The notes under the pieces: model-generated
What the model was told of the DNA's origin: nothing
The model's input: only the letters and a program-made list of their open reading frames with translations
Database searches by the model: none
Shown: one piece after another, positions 15,958 through 25,656 of the stretch
Position numbering within the stretch: position 1 is the first letter of the stretch
Layout of the letters: every line of letters begins with the position of its first letter
Program-made: the position numbers and the translations under genes
Assembly (NCBI GenBank): GCA_012719125.1
Contig: JAAYAY010000177.1
Span: forward strand, 1-35,380
Direction: 5' to 3'
DNA: 35,380 nt
Source of the DNA: Planctomycetaceae bacterium
Lineage (GTDB): Bacteria; Planctomycetota; Planctomycetia; Pirellulales; Thermoguttaceae

Positions 15958-18024
15958 ATGATGTTCTTCAAACGATTTTGGGCATTTCGGGAAGCTACGC
16001 TATTCTTCTGCCTGTTCGGCGGGCTCATCTTCTGGCAGGGATGTGGGGGCAACAACGGCGTCTCGCCGGGCCCCCCCCTGAAACAGGAGAGTACGGCCGC
16101 TCAGGCCGCGGAGAGCGAAAGGCCGGAGACCGGTGAGATGGTCGGCGATAAGGCGACCGATTCTCCGTCGGAGTCGCAGGCCGGTCCGCAAGAGCCTGTT
16201 GCTGAAACCGAGCCGGTCGATCTCCAAACGTCGCTCGCTCAACCGCAGTTCATTCAGGAGGAGGTGCAACCCCCGATGCAGGCCGGTGGCGTCGAGTTGG
16301 ACGCACCACTTCCGCAGCCTGCCATTGCAGCGCCAATCGCTCCCATAGGGTCCGTGGACGTCCTGCCGTCTCCTCCTGAGGGGACATCGCCGGAAACGAT
16401 GGCTCAAGACGCGCCTTCACCGGCCAGTACCAGCCCCTTCTCTGAGAATCCGTTGCGCGAGGGGACCGACGAGTTTCCCGGGCGACTTGCCACTCCAGGA
16501 GTTCCAGGTGCTACGGGCGGCGGGGCTTTGATGGTTGAAACGGCCTTCGACCGTCGTCCCGAAACGTCTGCCGGCTCGGTTGGGAAGAAGGGCAAGAGCG
16601 ACGCGGAGCATTATGATCCGGTTGCCGAGAACGGCGAGATCTTTGTGGGTTGGCAGAAGCCCAAGGTGGCCCTGTTGATCAGCGGTCGCCAGGACGGATA
16701 CCTGGAACCTTGCGGCTGCGCCGGATTCCACCGTATGAAGGGCGGGCTGACTCGCCGCCATAGCCTGTTCAGAGACCTGGACGCCAAGGGATGGCCCGTC
16801 GTAGGCATGGATTGTGGTGGGCTGGTGAAGGGGGCTGGACGTCAGGCGGAACTCAAGTTCCATCTCTCGGTCGATGCCATGCAGAAGATGGGCTACAGTG
16901 CGATCGGACTGGGAAGGAGCGATCTGCATCTGTTCCCGGATGAGTTGCTTTCCAAGGTTGCCTCCTCCCCAGGGGCCCCAAGTCCGCTTCTTTCGGCCAA
17001 CGTGGCCGTGTACGGGTTCGACGCGGGGATGACGGCGGACCATCGGATCGTGGAGGCCGGCGGACTGCGCATCGGGATCACGTCGGTCCTGGGAACGGCA
17101 TGGCAAAAGGAGATCAACACGCCCGAGATCGAGATGGCGGATCCCCAGGCGAAGTTGCAGGAGGTGTTGCCGAAGCTGAAAGATCGTTGCGATCTGCTCG
17201 TGCTCCTGGCGCACGCGACCGTGGAAGAATCGAAGGCGTACGCGGCGGCCTTCCCCGAGTTTCAGATCGTCGTTACCGCAGGCGGGAATCCGCAACCTCC
17301 GAAGACGATGGAGATCCTGCCCGGCGGTACGAGATTCATTGAAGTGGGTGAGAAGGGGATGGACGCCATCGTGTTAGGCGTCTATGAGAGCGGCAAGATC
17401 GAATATGAACGGGTTCCGCTCGATTCTCGTTTCGCGGATTCTCCCGACATGAAAGCTTACATGAGGCAGTATCAGCAGCAACTCAAGCGAGACGGACTGG
17501 AAGGGTTGGGCTACCGCCAGCCGTTGCCGCCGCACCCTCAAAGCAAGGAACTTGGCAAGTTTGTGGGATCGAAGAAGTGCAAGGATTGCCACGAGCCCTC
17601 CTACGACGTGTGGAAGAAGTCGGGGCATGCGAAGGCCTGGAAGACCCTCGTGGAACTGGAAGTGCCCCGCAATTACGATCCCGAGTGCATCAGTTGTCAT
17701 GTGATCGGCTGGCACCCCACGGAGTACTTCCCTTACGAATCGGGCTTCTTGAGCGAAGAGGAGACGCCCCAACTGCTCGACGTCGGCTGCGAGAATTGCC
17801 ACGGCCCGGGAGAGAAGCACGTTGAGGCCGAGATGGGGGCCGATGCGGAACTGCAGAAGAAGCTGCAGCTAGCCTTGAGGGTGACCAAGGAACAGGCGCA
17901 AAACGACAAGAACCGGTGGTGCCTCAATTGCCACGACCTCGACAACAGCCCCGATTTCAACTTCGAGGAGTACTGGCCGAAGGTCGAGCACTCCGAGGAC
18001 ATCTGGGAAGATGAGAAGAAGTAG
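15958..18024 (+). CDS. Exported tetraheme cytochrome c with metallophosphatase/5'-nucleotidase-like domain
   Basis: The 688-residue product has a hydrophobic N-terminus ending in a cysteine (FWQGC, a weak lipobox). A Pro/Glu/Ala-rich low-complexity region follows (about 25-220). The middle domain (about 235-520) resembles UshA-like metallophosphatases, with GYLEPCGC (C252, C254), VGMDCGGLV, MGYSAIGLGRSDL, LLVLLAHA and IVVTAGG. The C-terminal domain carries four CxxCH heme sites starting at C541 (CKDCH), C577 (CISCH), C611 (CENCH) and C655 (CLNCH), in a cytochrome c554-like arrangement. ATG 15958 (followed directly by another ATG) was chosen because it begins the signal segment. Role inferred: periplasmic electron transfer. 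Some metal-ligand residues of true 5'-nucleotidases are not obvious, so phosphatase activity is uncertain. Confidence 0.85.
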   Translation: MMFFKRFWAFREATLFFCLFGGLIFWQGCGGNNGVSPGPPLKQESTAAQAAESERPETGEMVGDKATDSPSESQAGPQEPVAETEPVDLQTSLAQPQFIQEEVQPPMQAGGVELDAPLPQPAIAAPIAPIGSVDVLPSPPEGTSPETMAQDAPSPASTSPFSENPLREGTDEFPGRLATPGVPGATGGGALMVETAFDRRPETSAGSVGKKGKSDAEHYDPVAENGEIFVGWQKPKVALLISGRQDGYLEPCGCAGFHRMKGGLTRRHSLFRDLDAKGWPVVGMDCGGLVKGAGRQAELKFHLSVDAMQKMGYSAIGLGRSDLHLFPDELLSKVASSPGAPSPLLSANVAVYGFDAGMTADHRIVEAGGLRIGITSVLGTAWQKEINTPEIEMADPQAKLQEVLPKLKDRCDLLVLLAHATVEESKAYAAAFPEFQIVVTAGGNPQPPKTMEILPGGTRFIEVGEKGMDAIVLGVYESGKIEYERVPLDSRFADSPDMKAYMRQYQQQLKRDGLEGLGYRQPLPPHPQSKELGKFVGSKKCKDCHEPSYDVWKKSGHAKAWKTLVELEVPRNYDPECISCHVIGWHPTEYFPYESGFLSEEETPQLLDVGCENCHGPGEKHVEAEMGADAELQKKLQLALRVTKEQAQNDKNRWCLNCHDLDNSPDFNFEEYWPKVEHSEDIWEDEKK

Positions 18025-18032
18025 CCCCCCCT

Positions 18033-18062
18033 CTGGTTCCCAAGTTCTGACTTGGGAACCAG
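18033..18062. terminator. Perfect 13-bp stem-loop between convergent genes
   Basis: CTGGTTCCCAAGT (18033-18045) pairs perfectly with 18050-18062 around a TCTG loop. It fills the 39-base gap between the convergent cytochrome and yebC stop codons, where a bidirectional terminator would be expected. No T-run follows on either strand, so termination is inferred from position and stem strength. The sequence may also be a dispersed repeat. Confidence 0.6.
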
Positions 18063-18063
18063 G

Positions 18064-18816
18064 CTACCCGGCGTCCAATTGGGCCATGACGTCGTCGGGG
18101 ATGTTGAAATTGGCCGACACGTTTTGAACGTCGTCGTGGTCGTCCAGTCGTTCCATCAACTTGAGGACCTTCTCGGCTGCGTCGACGTCCAGATCGACGG
18201 TCTCCTTGGGGATCAGCGACAACTCGCTCACCTCAGGTTGGATGTCGGCGGCCGCCAAGGCTTCGGAAACGGCCTGGTATGCGGAGACCTCGCAGGTGAT
18301 TTCGAACTTGTCGCCCGACGTTCTGACGTCGTCGGCGCCGGCCTCGAGGGCGACTTCCATGAGCGCATCTTCGTCAATCTTGTCGGCGGGCACGAGGAAC
18401 AACCCCTTCTTCTCGAAGAGCCACGCGACGCATCCCCCTTTGCCGAGTTTGCCGCCGGAGACTTCGAACAATTTGCGAATCTCCGGAGCGGTCCGATTGA
18501 GATTGTCGGTCAAACATTCGCAGAGAACGGCCACACCGTTCGGTCCATAGCCCTCATAGATCACCTCTTCGAAACTGCTGCCATCCAATTCGCCGGTACC
18601 TTTCTTGATCGCCCGGCTGATGTTGTCTTTGGGCATGCTCACGGCCTTGGCGGCGTCGACCGCGGCACGGAGGCGGAGATTCATGTCCAAATCGCCCCCG
18701 CCCGCCTTGGCGGCCACGATGATGGCTTTCGATAACTTGCTCCAGAGTTTGCCGCGCTTGGCGTCAACCAGGGCCTTCTTGTGTTTGATCCCTGCCCAAT
18801 GTGAATGTCCGGACAT
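18064..18816 (-). CDS. yebC: YebC/PmpR family transcription/translation regulator
   Basis: The 250-residue product begins with the family signature SGHSHWAGIKHKKALVDAKR and continues with SKAIIVAAKAGGGD, NLRLRAAVDAAKAVSMPKDN, and GYGPNGVAVLCECLTDN, typical of YebC/TACO1 proteins. These are described as DNA-binding regulators in some bacteria and as factors that aid ribosomes at proline stretches in others. ATG 18816 was chosen over upstream codons because homology starts there and AAGGA lies 7 bases before it. It is the last gene of the nusA-infB-rbfA block, which fits a translation role. It converges on the cytochrome gene. Confidence 0.95.
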   Translation of the reverse strand: MSGHSHWAGIKHKKALVDAKRGKLWSKLSKAIIVAAKAGGGDLDMNLRLRAAVDAAKAVSMPKDNISRAIKKGTGELDGSSFEEVIYEGYGPNGVAVLCECLTDNLNRTAPEIRKLFEVSGGKLGKGGCVAWLFEKKGLFLVPADKIDEDALMEVALEAGADDVRTSGDKFEITCEVSAYQAVSEALAAADIQPEVSELSLIPKETVDLDVDAAEKVLKLMERLDDHDDVQNVSANFNIPDDVMAQLDAG

Positions 18817-18910
18817 AACGGATTCCTTGATTCTCCATATAGTCGTATCGATTGCCGACTGCCGCTCGCGATCTATTCCAGGAGTCACGAGGTCAGCCGA
18901 TCAGGGTAGT

Positions 18911-21148
18911 CTAGGGTCTTTGTGCTGGACTTGTGCGCATGTTTGTGAAGGTTGGGTTGCGGGTTTGCCCCGCTCTGGATTCTCTGTGGCTCAGTTTCTC
19001 CCGGACCTTGGCGGCCTTGTCGCCGAGGCCTGCCTCCTCGAACTTCGCGGCGGCCTTCTCCCAGGTCGCCTCCGCCTGGTCAATCTGACCCGTTTGGGCA
19101 TGCGCGTCGCCCAAATGCTCCAGCACGACCGGGTCGGGCTCCATCTCAGCCGCCTTGGCCAGTTCCGCAACCGCTTCCTGGAATCGGCCCATCCGATAGA
19201 GCACCCATCCCAAGCTATCTCGATAGGCGGCATTTTCCGGCTCCGCCGCGACGGCTCGTTCGATCATTCGATGGGCACGCTCGATGTGTTGGTTCTCGTC
19301 TGCCCAAAGGTAGCCCAGGTCGTTGAGCGCTCCGGAATCGTCGGGAGACTCATCCAGAACCTGCTGGAGCCACTCGACGGCTTCGTCGACCCGGTGTTCC
19401 ACAACGCAAAGAGTGGAGAGGACCATTCGTGCCTGACGCACTGCCGTGCGTGCCTGATCGGAATCGAAATCGGCGTCGAACCGATCGATCACCGCTCGAT
19501 ACGCACGGGCCGCCTCGGCCTTGCGATCGGCGTGGTAAAGCACCCAGGCGACGCGCACATGCAGGGACGGCGAGTCTTCGTTGAGCTTCACGGCGCGGCG
19601 AGCCGCTTCAAGGGCGTCGTCGGTCCGGCCGGCTAACTCCAGAGCGGCTGCCTGGTAGTAGTAGAATACGGCTCGTTGGCCGTCGCTCATGGAATCGCGC
19701 TCGACGGCCTGTTGAAACACACGGATTGCCTCTTCATACCGATCTGCTCCCAGCAGATCGAGCCCCCATATCAACAACAAGTTTTCGGCTCGGTCAGGGA
19801 ACGCGGCAACTGCCTTGGCCATCAGCGTCTCGGCCGAATCAAAGCGCCGGGCGGCCAGGGCGATCAGGCCCGCCGCCAGCGCGCGCGAGCCGCCTGCCTC
19901 GCTGCCTGCGGCCGACGAGTCCTGCGCCAGAGAGACGATTGCCTCGACCGCTTGAGGCGATGCGACGGTCTGATCGAGACTCTCCCCGAGCGCATCGAGA
20001 GTCCCCGTCTTTTCCGTCACGGCCGCCAGGATCGCCAGGGCCTTCTCATGGTCGGAGCGGCTCAGACAGATATCCAATAGACGCTGGTACGCGGTGGATG
20101 TCGGCGATTTGTCGATCAACGAGGCGTACAGTTGCTCGGCGCGATCGAACTGCCCGCGATCGAACAGTTTCTGTGCCAGAAAGTACCGGAGTGCCGCACG
20201 GTCGGGGAGTTCCCGGTGAAGGGACGCGAGATAATCGATCAACTCGCCCTCGCGTCCGAGTTCCGCCAGTGTCTGCTCGACGAGCCGATACGCGTCGAGT
20301 CCCGGTTTTTCGCCAGGATTCTTGAAGCAGAGATCGAGTTGTGCGAGGGCTTCTTCGAGTCGCCCCTCGCGACGGTGGATTGCCGCGGCGTTGTATGCGG
20401 CCCGCGAGGCGTCGGGAGACGCTTCCTCCAACTTCTTGAACGTTGCCTCGGCGGCCTGCACGTTGCCCGCCGCCAGAAAACACGAGCCGATCAACTGGTA
20501 CGTCGCTCCCTCTTCGCCCAGGAGGTCCCGTTGCGTTTTGGGAGACAGGTTGTGTTTTCTGGGAGCCTCCAAAGCCTTCAGGAGTTCGGCGAAGTAGGCG
20601 GCGGCCTTCTGGTTGTCTTCCACGAGGTGGCAGAGCCTCGCCATCTCCATCATCATGACGGCGTCCTCGTCAGAGGCGGGCTCGCGGGGGCCGATTCCCA
20701 AGGTGCGCTCGTACATTGCGACGGCGTCTTGCCATCGCCCCTGACGCGTCAAATGGAGGGCCATATAGCGTAGCGGCAGGCGGTCCTCTTCGGCGCATTC
20801 AGCGATCTTCAACGCGGCGTCGACGCCGAGCTCAGGTCGCTGCAACCGGATGGCGAGCCGGATGGCCGCCCTGGCTGCGGGGATGCAAGCGGGGTCGTAA
20901 CGCAACGCACGTTGGAACCATCGCAAGGCCTGCGGGTTGTCGCCGCGTCCTTCTGCCTCGCGTGCCATTCCGTAGTACGTCAGCGCTTCCGCACGATCCT
21001 GTTCCTGCTCGGTCGCCGCCTGCCGGGGCACAAAGAGTTCCAGGGGTTCTTCAAACTGAGGCGTGTCGGCATGCGGCGGCAGTTCGGCCGCCGCAAGAAC
21101 GGAAGGCAGGAGGCAGAAAGTCACTTGCCACAAGATACGAAGGAACAC
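18911..21148 (-). CDS. Exported TPR-repeat protein, 745 aa
   Basis: The product consists of a signal peptide (FLRILWQVTFCLLPSVLAAA) and then tetratricopeptide-like repeats across nearly the whole length. Clear units include ALTYYGMAREAEGRGD then ALRWFQRALRYDPA, and AVEWLQQVLDESPDDSGALN near the C-terminus. No catalytic domain was recognised. The GTG at 21148 was chosen because AGGAG lies 7 bases before it and the signal peptide begins there. The reading frame stays open to 21340, but that part overlaps the lysine-rich tail of the neighbouring gene and is a shadow. The gene begins 19 bases after the endonuclease III-like gene and precedes yebC by 94 bases, so it is likely on the nusA transcript. 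A scaffold role in the envelope is only inferred. Confidence 0.82.
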   Translation of the reverse strand: MFLRILWQVTFCLLPSVLAAAELPPHADTPQFEEPLELFVPRQAATEQEQDRAEALTYYGMAREAEGRGDNPQALRWFQRALRYDPACIPAARAAIRLAIRLQRPELGVDAALKIAECAEEDRLPLRYMALHLTRQGRWQDAVAMYERTLGIGPREPASDEDAVMMMEMARLCHLVEDNQKAAAYFAELLKALEAPRKHNLSPKTQRDLLGEEGATYQLIGSCFLAAGNVQAAEATFKKLEEASPDASRAAYNAAAIHRREGRLEEALAQLDLCFKNPGEKPGLDAYRLVEQTLAELGREGELIDYLASLHRELPDRAALRYFLAQKLFDRGQFDRAEQLYASLIDKSPTSTAYQRLLDICLSRSDHEKALAILAAVTEKTGTLDALGESLDQTVASPQAVEAIVSLAQDSSAAGSEAGGSRALAAGLIALAARRFDSAETLMAKAVAAFPDRAENLLLIWGLDLLGADRYEEAIRVFQQAVERDSMSDGQRAVFYYYQAAALELAGRTDDALEAARRAVKLNEDSPSLHVRVAWVLYHADRKAEAARAYRAVIDRFDADFDSDQARTAVRQARMVLSTLCVVEHRVDEAVEWLQQVLDESPDDSGALNDLGYLWADENQHIERAHRMIERAVAAEPENAAYRDSLGWVLYRMGRFQEAVAELAKAAEMEPDPVVLEHLGDAHAQTGQIDQAEATWEKAAAKFEEAGLGDKAAKVREKLSHRESRAGQTRNPTFTNMRTSPAQRP

Positions 21149-21167
21149 ACGGTGTCTCCTTGGTCGA

Positions 21168-22124
21168 TCATCGCGGTTTCTTTTTCGAAAGACCTTTGGA
21201 GGCGGATCGCTTCTGCGTCGAGGACTTGGAGGAGGCCTTTGACTTGGCGGAGTCCTTGGCGGGCGTTGTCTTCTTCTCCGACGTCGTCTTGGCCTCTGCC
21301 CGCTTTGATTTGGCCTTGGCCTCCTTTTTCGGTTCTTCACCCTCCGATTTCTTTGAGGGGACCTTGTCAGGCGGCGTTTTCTTCTCGCCCTGCGCCTCGG
21401 CTTCCTGATCGGTGTCGGTCGGGGTCTGGGCCTGTTTCGTGCGCCGTTTCGGCAAACGCGGGCCTGCGTCGGGGTCGATTTCGAGGAGGATCTTTCTGAG
21501 TTCCGGCTTGAAGGGCGTCGCCGCGAACTCGACGGCGAACTGGTGGAGAAGTGCGCCGAACTCGATTCCCTTGTTCTTGGGGATTGCCCTCTCCATTCCC
21601 GGAACGCAATGCTCCCGTACGTCCTTCTCTTTGACGAGGTCGAGAACCTGCATGACGGTCATGGCTGCGGCGTCAATCGGCACGGAGTGGCCGCCCAACG
21701 CGGCTTGAACGACGTAAGAAACCGAAAACGGGGAACTTCCCTTCACCTTGCGAAGATGCTCGGTTGCGGGCCCCAGGTTTTCCTTGCGGAACCCTTCCAG
21801 GTCAAAGGTGTATCGCGTTTCAAACACTGACTGAAGAATCTGGCGAACTCGCTCCGCGGCAGCAACCGGGTTGGGAAGGCACGCCATTTCCTCGGCAAGT
21901 TCCCGAACCGTCGTCACTCGCACTTCATTCCAATCGAAGAAGTTGTGCCCCAGGGCGGCAAAGGCCTGCTCCGCGTCGTCGTATTTCGCATCTTCAAGGC
22001 AGGCGGCGAAAACCAGATGCTCCAGCACCGTTCGATGCGAATCCGGGGCCACCGGGTGGTAACCGGCTTTCTTCAGAACCTTGTGGATCTTGCCGATCCT
22101 CGTGCTTCGATTGCTGCTTGCCAT
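21168..22124 (-). CDS. Endonuclease III-like (HhH-GPD) protein with lysine-rich tail, probably not a glycosylase
   Basis: The 318-residue product has an N-terminal domain (about 1-220) that resembles the endonuclease III fold. The region SVSYVVQAALGGHSVPIDAA aligns with the family's helix-hairpin-helix and the VDTH segment. The catalytic lysine of the LPGVGxKTA hairpin is not present at VKGSSPFSVSY. The VDTHV motif reads PIDAAAM, keeping only the aspartate. The four-cysteine iron-sulfur cluster is missing. Residues from about 225 to the end form a Lys/Ala/Ser/Glu-rich tail (for example KKEAKAKSKRAEAKTTSEKK), similar in composition to histone H1-like DNA-binding tails. It starts 10 bases after rbfA. 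A structural DNA- or RNA-binding role is inferred; repair activity is doubtful. Confidence 0.7.
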   Translation of the reverse strand: MASSNRSTRIGKIHKVLKKAGYHPVAPDSHRTVLEHLVFAACLEDAKYDDAEQAFAALGHNFFDWNEVRVTTVRELAEEMACLPNPVAAAERVRQILQSVFETRYTFDLEGFRKENLGPATEHLRKVKGSSPFSVSYVVQAALGGHSVPIDAAAMTVMQVLDLVKEKDVREHCVPGMERAIPKNKGIEFGALLHQFAVEFAATPFKPELRKILLEIDPDAGPRLPKRRTKQAQTPTDTDQEAEAQGEKKTPPDKVPSKKSEGEEPKKEAKAKSKRAEAKTTSEKKTTPAKDSAKSKASSKSSTQKRSASKGLSKKKPR

Positions 22125-22134
22125 GGGTCTGCCG

Positions 22135-22542
22135 TCAGTTCTCCACAGGTGGCCGATTATTGATATCTGCGGCGTCGATCTCCGGCGATTCGGCGGCCTC
22201 GTTGGGAAGCACTTCCTTGAGGATCCTGGATACCTCGATCGATTTCTTCACTCCCTGGTCGAGATAGAATTCGATCTTCGGAGTGTAGCGTGTATTGATC
22301 CGCTTGGCACACTTGGATTGCAGAAAGCCCGCCGCACTCTGGAGTCCGCACAGGCTCAGTTTCTGCTTGGTCTCGTCTCCCATCACCGAAACATGGACCT
22401 TTGCCAAACGCAGGTCGCCGGAAACCTCGACATAGGTCACCGTCACGTCCCGAATCCGGGGATCGTTCAGGTCGGCGAGAATCGCCATTCCAACGACCTC
22501 GCGGACAGCTTCGGCAGTCTTCTGAGCTCGGCGTGAGGGCAT
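22135..22542 (-). CDS. rbfA: Ribosome-binding factor A
   Basis: Binds the 30S subunit during late 16S rRNA maturation. The 135-residue product has the single KH-like domain pattern: RRAQKTAEAVREVVGMAILA, LNDPRIRDVTVTYVEVSGDL, AKVHVSVMGD, and RYTPKIEFYLDQGVKKSIEV. The length is typical. ATG 22542 was chosen because GGGAGGGG precedes it by a few bases and homology starts at PSRRAQK. It follows infB after 186 bases, which is the usual nusA-infB-rbfA order. The infB-rbfA spacer contains an unusual run of eight T residues on the coding strand (22627-22620). Confidence 0.92.
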   Translation of the reverse strand: MPSRRAQKTAEAVREVVGMAILADLNDPRIRDVTVTYVEVSGDLRLAKVHVSVMGDETKQKLSLCGLQSAAGFLQSKCAKRINTRYTPKIEFYLDQGVKKSIEVSRILKEVLPNEAAESPEIDAADINNRPPVEN

Positions 22543-22728
22543 AGCCCCTCCCAATCCAACAAGGAACGCAAGCCCGCACCATGCGCCGGGTGAGAATCGG
22601 GCGAATGACTTGGGGGAATAAAAAAAACCGGCCTCAACATCTCGTGAACTGCAATGCGGAAACGAACGACTCGTATATTCTGCCGCCGGAACGGGATTCA
22701 CCTGTCCGGATGCTCGTCGAGATGTCGG

Positions 22729-25494
22729 TCAGAAGGTTCGAGCCACCTCCTCAATTTTGTATGCCTCCAGGATGTCGCCTTCCTTGAGATCGTTGAATCC
22801 CTTGAGCTTCATCCCGCATTCCAGCCCTTCCCGGATTTCCTTGGCGTCATCCTTCTCGCGTTTGAGGGAGTCAAGCAAGTAGTCGCCGATTATGCGATTC
22901 TCGCGAATCACGCGGACTCGACAATCACGCTCGATGTTGCCCGCAAGTACCCGGCAACCTGCGATCGTGCCGAGGCGACTGATGGTGAAGGTTCTTTGTA
23001 CGAGCGCGCGGCCAAGATCTGCTTCGCGTTTCTCGGGACGCAGCATTCCTTCCAAGGCGGCCTTCAAATCCTCCGTCACCTGGTAGATGATATCGTAGCG
23101 CCGAATCTGAACGCCCCGCTTGTCGGCCAGGATCCGCGCGTTTTCTTCGGGGACGACGTTGAAACCGATGATGATGCCGTCGGAAGCGTCTGCCAGCGTG
23201 ACGTCGGCTTCCGTGATTCCCCCTACCGAGGCCTGTAGAATCTTGATCTGAACCTCGGGGTGCTGCAACTTGAGCATCTCTTTTTTGATTGCCTCGATCG
23301 ACCCGCGGACGTCGGCGCGGAGGATAATGTTGAGCGTTTGAACCTCGTCTTGTTCACCCAGCCGGGCGAAGAGGTTTTCCAGGGTCACGTGCGGACGAGT
23401 ATCCGCCAACTCCTCCTGACGCTGGTGGGCGGCGCGTTCTTCGGCGACGTGCCGAGCATCTGCGATGTCGCTCAGGACGTGGAATCGGTCCCCGGCTCCC
23501 GGAGCCGAGTCAAGGCCCGTCAGATTCACGGGCATGGAGGGACCGGCTTCCTTGTGTCGCTTTCGCGGATTGAGCGTATCGTACATTGCCTTGACGCGTC
23601 CGAAGGCCGATCCGCACACGATCACGTCTCCCACGTGCAACGTACCGCGATCCACCAGGACCTTGCAGACCACGCCGCGTCCCTGCTGCACCTCGGCTTC
23701 CAGGCAGACTCCAGAGCCTGGTGCGTCTGGATTTGCCGAGAACTCATTCAACTCGGCCACGGTCAGCAGGGTATCCAGCAGTTCGTCGATCCCGTCTCCG
23801 GTCACGGCGCTGGTCCGCACGACCTCAACGTCTCCCCCCCATTCACTCGGCAGCAACTCCGCCGTGGCGAGTTGCTGAAAGACACGGTCGGGATTTGCGC
23901 CCGGCAGGTCGATCTTGTTGAGGGCGACGACGATCGGAACGCCGGCGGCCTTGGCGTGGCTGATTGCCTCTTCGGTCTGCGGCATCACGCCGTCGTCTGC
24001 GGCGACGACCAACACGGCAATGTCGGTGCAGTTGGCTCCCCGAGCTCGCATTTCTGTGAAGGCCTCGTGGCCCGGCGTGTCCACAAAAGCGATCGGCTGA
24101 TCGCCCTTCATGATGCGATAAGCTCGGATATGCTGAGTAATGCCGCCCTTTTCACCCGCCGCCACATCCGTATGGATGATGCGATCGAGCAGCGAGGTTT
24201 TGCCGTGGTCGACATGGCCGAGAAAAGTGATCACGGGCGGGCGCGGCTTGAGCGAAGCGGCGTCGTCGGCGACTTCCTCAAACTTCTGCTGCAGCCTTTC
24301 TTCCGCCGACATGTCCTTGCGGAAATCGACCTCCACTTGAAGAGCCTCGGCCAGCAACTCGGCCGTTTCCAGGTCGAGGTTTGCCGTAATCGTCAGCATG
24401 AGGCCCAGTTCGAAAAGCTTGCCCTGGACGGTGGCAACCGACAGGCCGAGATTCTCTGCGAAGCTCTTGACGGTACAAGGGAGTTCCAACACGACCTTGT
24501 TCTTTCGTGGGGCAGCCGTGCTCGATCCGCCCGTCCGATGCAAGCGTCGGAACTGGCGGGGCGTCGATGTTTCTTCTTCGTCGCGGCGCCGGCGTCCTGC
24601 CGCGGCCGCTCGTTTCCGTTTAAGTTGTCGCTGCTCGCGCCCGCCGAGCGTCCCGACGGCGTCGTCCGTGTGGCTTGCAGGCCGCTTTCCCTTCTTGCCT
24701 CGCTCCTTGGCGGCGGCTTCCTCGTCCCCCGAATCGGCGAAAGGCGGTGCAACCTTGTCGGGCGTTTTGGGGCCGCCCGTGCGTTTCTTTTCGTGCTTTC
24801 GGAGGTGGTCCGAAAGGGGCTTGGCGCCCGCCTTCCCCGCCCGGATGGCGCCTGGGGGGAGCTTGAGATCAGGCTTCTGAGCTCGAGGCTCCTGCTCCTT
24901 CTTCTTCGCAGGGGTCTTGGCGATCGGTATCGGCGCCAGTTTGATCGACGGTCCTGTTTTGTCCGGCGGACCGGCAGTACGATCGGTTCCCTCTGACGGT
25001 TTCTTGGGGGCGGCAGGATGCCCGCCAAGGACCGGGATCCTCTTGGCTGCCGCGGCGGCCGGGCCGATGTAATCCTCGCGGCGAACGGCGCCAGCAGGGC
25101 GGGCAGGTGGCGTGGGAGTCACGCTCGGCGGCACGTCGGGTAGATGAGGGGTCGTACGAGTGACCGTTGGCGCCGAGGGAGTCTCAACGGGCGGGGGCAG
25201 CGGTGGGGGCGCCGGAGACGAAGGTTCAGGAACCGTGGGACGGGTTGTCGGGGGCAACGTCCGCACGCGGCCCATCGGCTTCTCTTCTCGCCGCGGCGCG
25301 TCCGGCGCCGGCGGCACCGGGGACGCCGGCTTCTTGCCGCCGCCGAGGTGTTCCTTGATTGCCGCAACCTGCTCGTCCGACAAACTGGCAAGAGCCGACC
25401 CCTTGCCCTCGATTCCCAGCCTCTTGCAGATGTCGACCAGGGCTTTGTTGTCGATCTTCAGTTGTTTGGCAAGTTGGTAGATGCGAATAGCCAA
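22729..25494 (-). CDS. infB: Translation initiation factor IF-2
   Basis: GTPase that brings initiator fMet-tRNA to the 30S subunit. With the start at TTG 25494 the product is 921 residues. It has an N-terminal IF2_N subdomain ([18 protein letters not shown]), a long Pro/Ala/Lys-rich linker (about 55-330), a second IF2_N helix region (about 335-395), and the GTPase domain with G1 GHVDHGKT (426-433), DTPG (472-475) and NKID (526-529). Domains II-IV follow, ending in [15 protein letters not shown] 25494 matches the conserved family start and has GAGAGAG upstream. TTG 25536 would add 14 residues. The linker is long, as in many planctomycetes and actinobacteria. It lies between nusA and rbfA. Confidence 0.96.
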   Translation of the reverse strand: MAIRIYQLAKQLKIDNKALVDICKRLGIEGKGSALASLSDEQVAAIKEHLGGGKKPASPVPPAPDAPRREEKPMGRVRTLPPTTRPTVPEPSSPAPPPLPPPVETPSAPTVTRTTPHLPDVPPSVTPTPPARPAGAVRREDYIGPAAAAAKRIPVLGGHPAAPKKPSEGTDRTAGPPDKTGPSIKLAPIPIAKTPAKKKEQEPRAQKPDLKLPPGAIRAGKAGAKPLSDHLRKHEKKRTGGPKTPDKVAPPFADSGDEEAAAKERGKKGKRPASHTDDAVGTLGGREQRQLKRKRAAAAGRRRRDEEETSTPRQFRRLHRTGGSSTAAPRKNKVVLELPCTVKSFAENLGLSVATVQGKLFELGLMLTITANLDLETAELLAEALQVEVDFRKDMSAEERLQQKFEEVADDAASLKPRPPVITFLGHVDHGKTSLLDRIIHTDVAAGEKGGITQHIRAYRIMKGDQPIAFVDTPGHEAFTEMRARGANCTDIAVLVVAADDGVMPQTEEAISHAKAAGVPIVVALNKIDLPGANPDRVFQQLATAELLPSEWGGDVEVVRTSAVTGDGIDELLDTLLTVAELNEFSANPDAPGSGVCLEAEVQQGRGVVCKVLVDRGTLHVGDVIVCGSAFGRVKAMYDTLNPRKRHKEAGPSMPVNLTGLDSAPGAGDRFHVLSDIADARHVAEERAAHQRQEELADTRPHVTLENLFARLGEQDEVQTLNIILRADVRGSIEAIKKEMLKLQHPEVQIKILQASVGGITEADVTLADASDGIIIGFNVVPEENARILADKRGVQIRRYDIIYQVTEDLKAALEGMLRPEKREADLGRALVQRTFTISRLGTIAGCRVLAGNIERDCRVRVIRENRIIGDYLLDSLKREKDDAKEIREGLECGMKLKGFNDLKEGDILEAYKIEEVARTF

Positions 25495-25656
25495 CTCGTG
25501 CTCTCTCTTTCCACTGCCGAAAACGATCGGCGCCAACCGTTAGGTGACCATACTGGACTAATGCCACATTCTTCTGCTCTCCCTCAGATGATCGCGAGAC
25601 ACCTCTCCGTCCCGCCGGGGGTCTCTGCGACTGCCGGATGTCGGACGTTGGCCGAC

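Noticed and set aside
21149-21340. N-terminal 64-codon extension of the exported TPR protein
   Set aside because: Arg/Pro-rich shadow of the lysine-rich tail of the endonuclease III-like gene; signal peptide and AGGAG support GTG 21148.
23260-24996. 578-codon plus-strand frame over infB
   Set aside because: Mirror frame of the infB GTPase and linker region; no ribosome binding site or family match.
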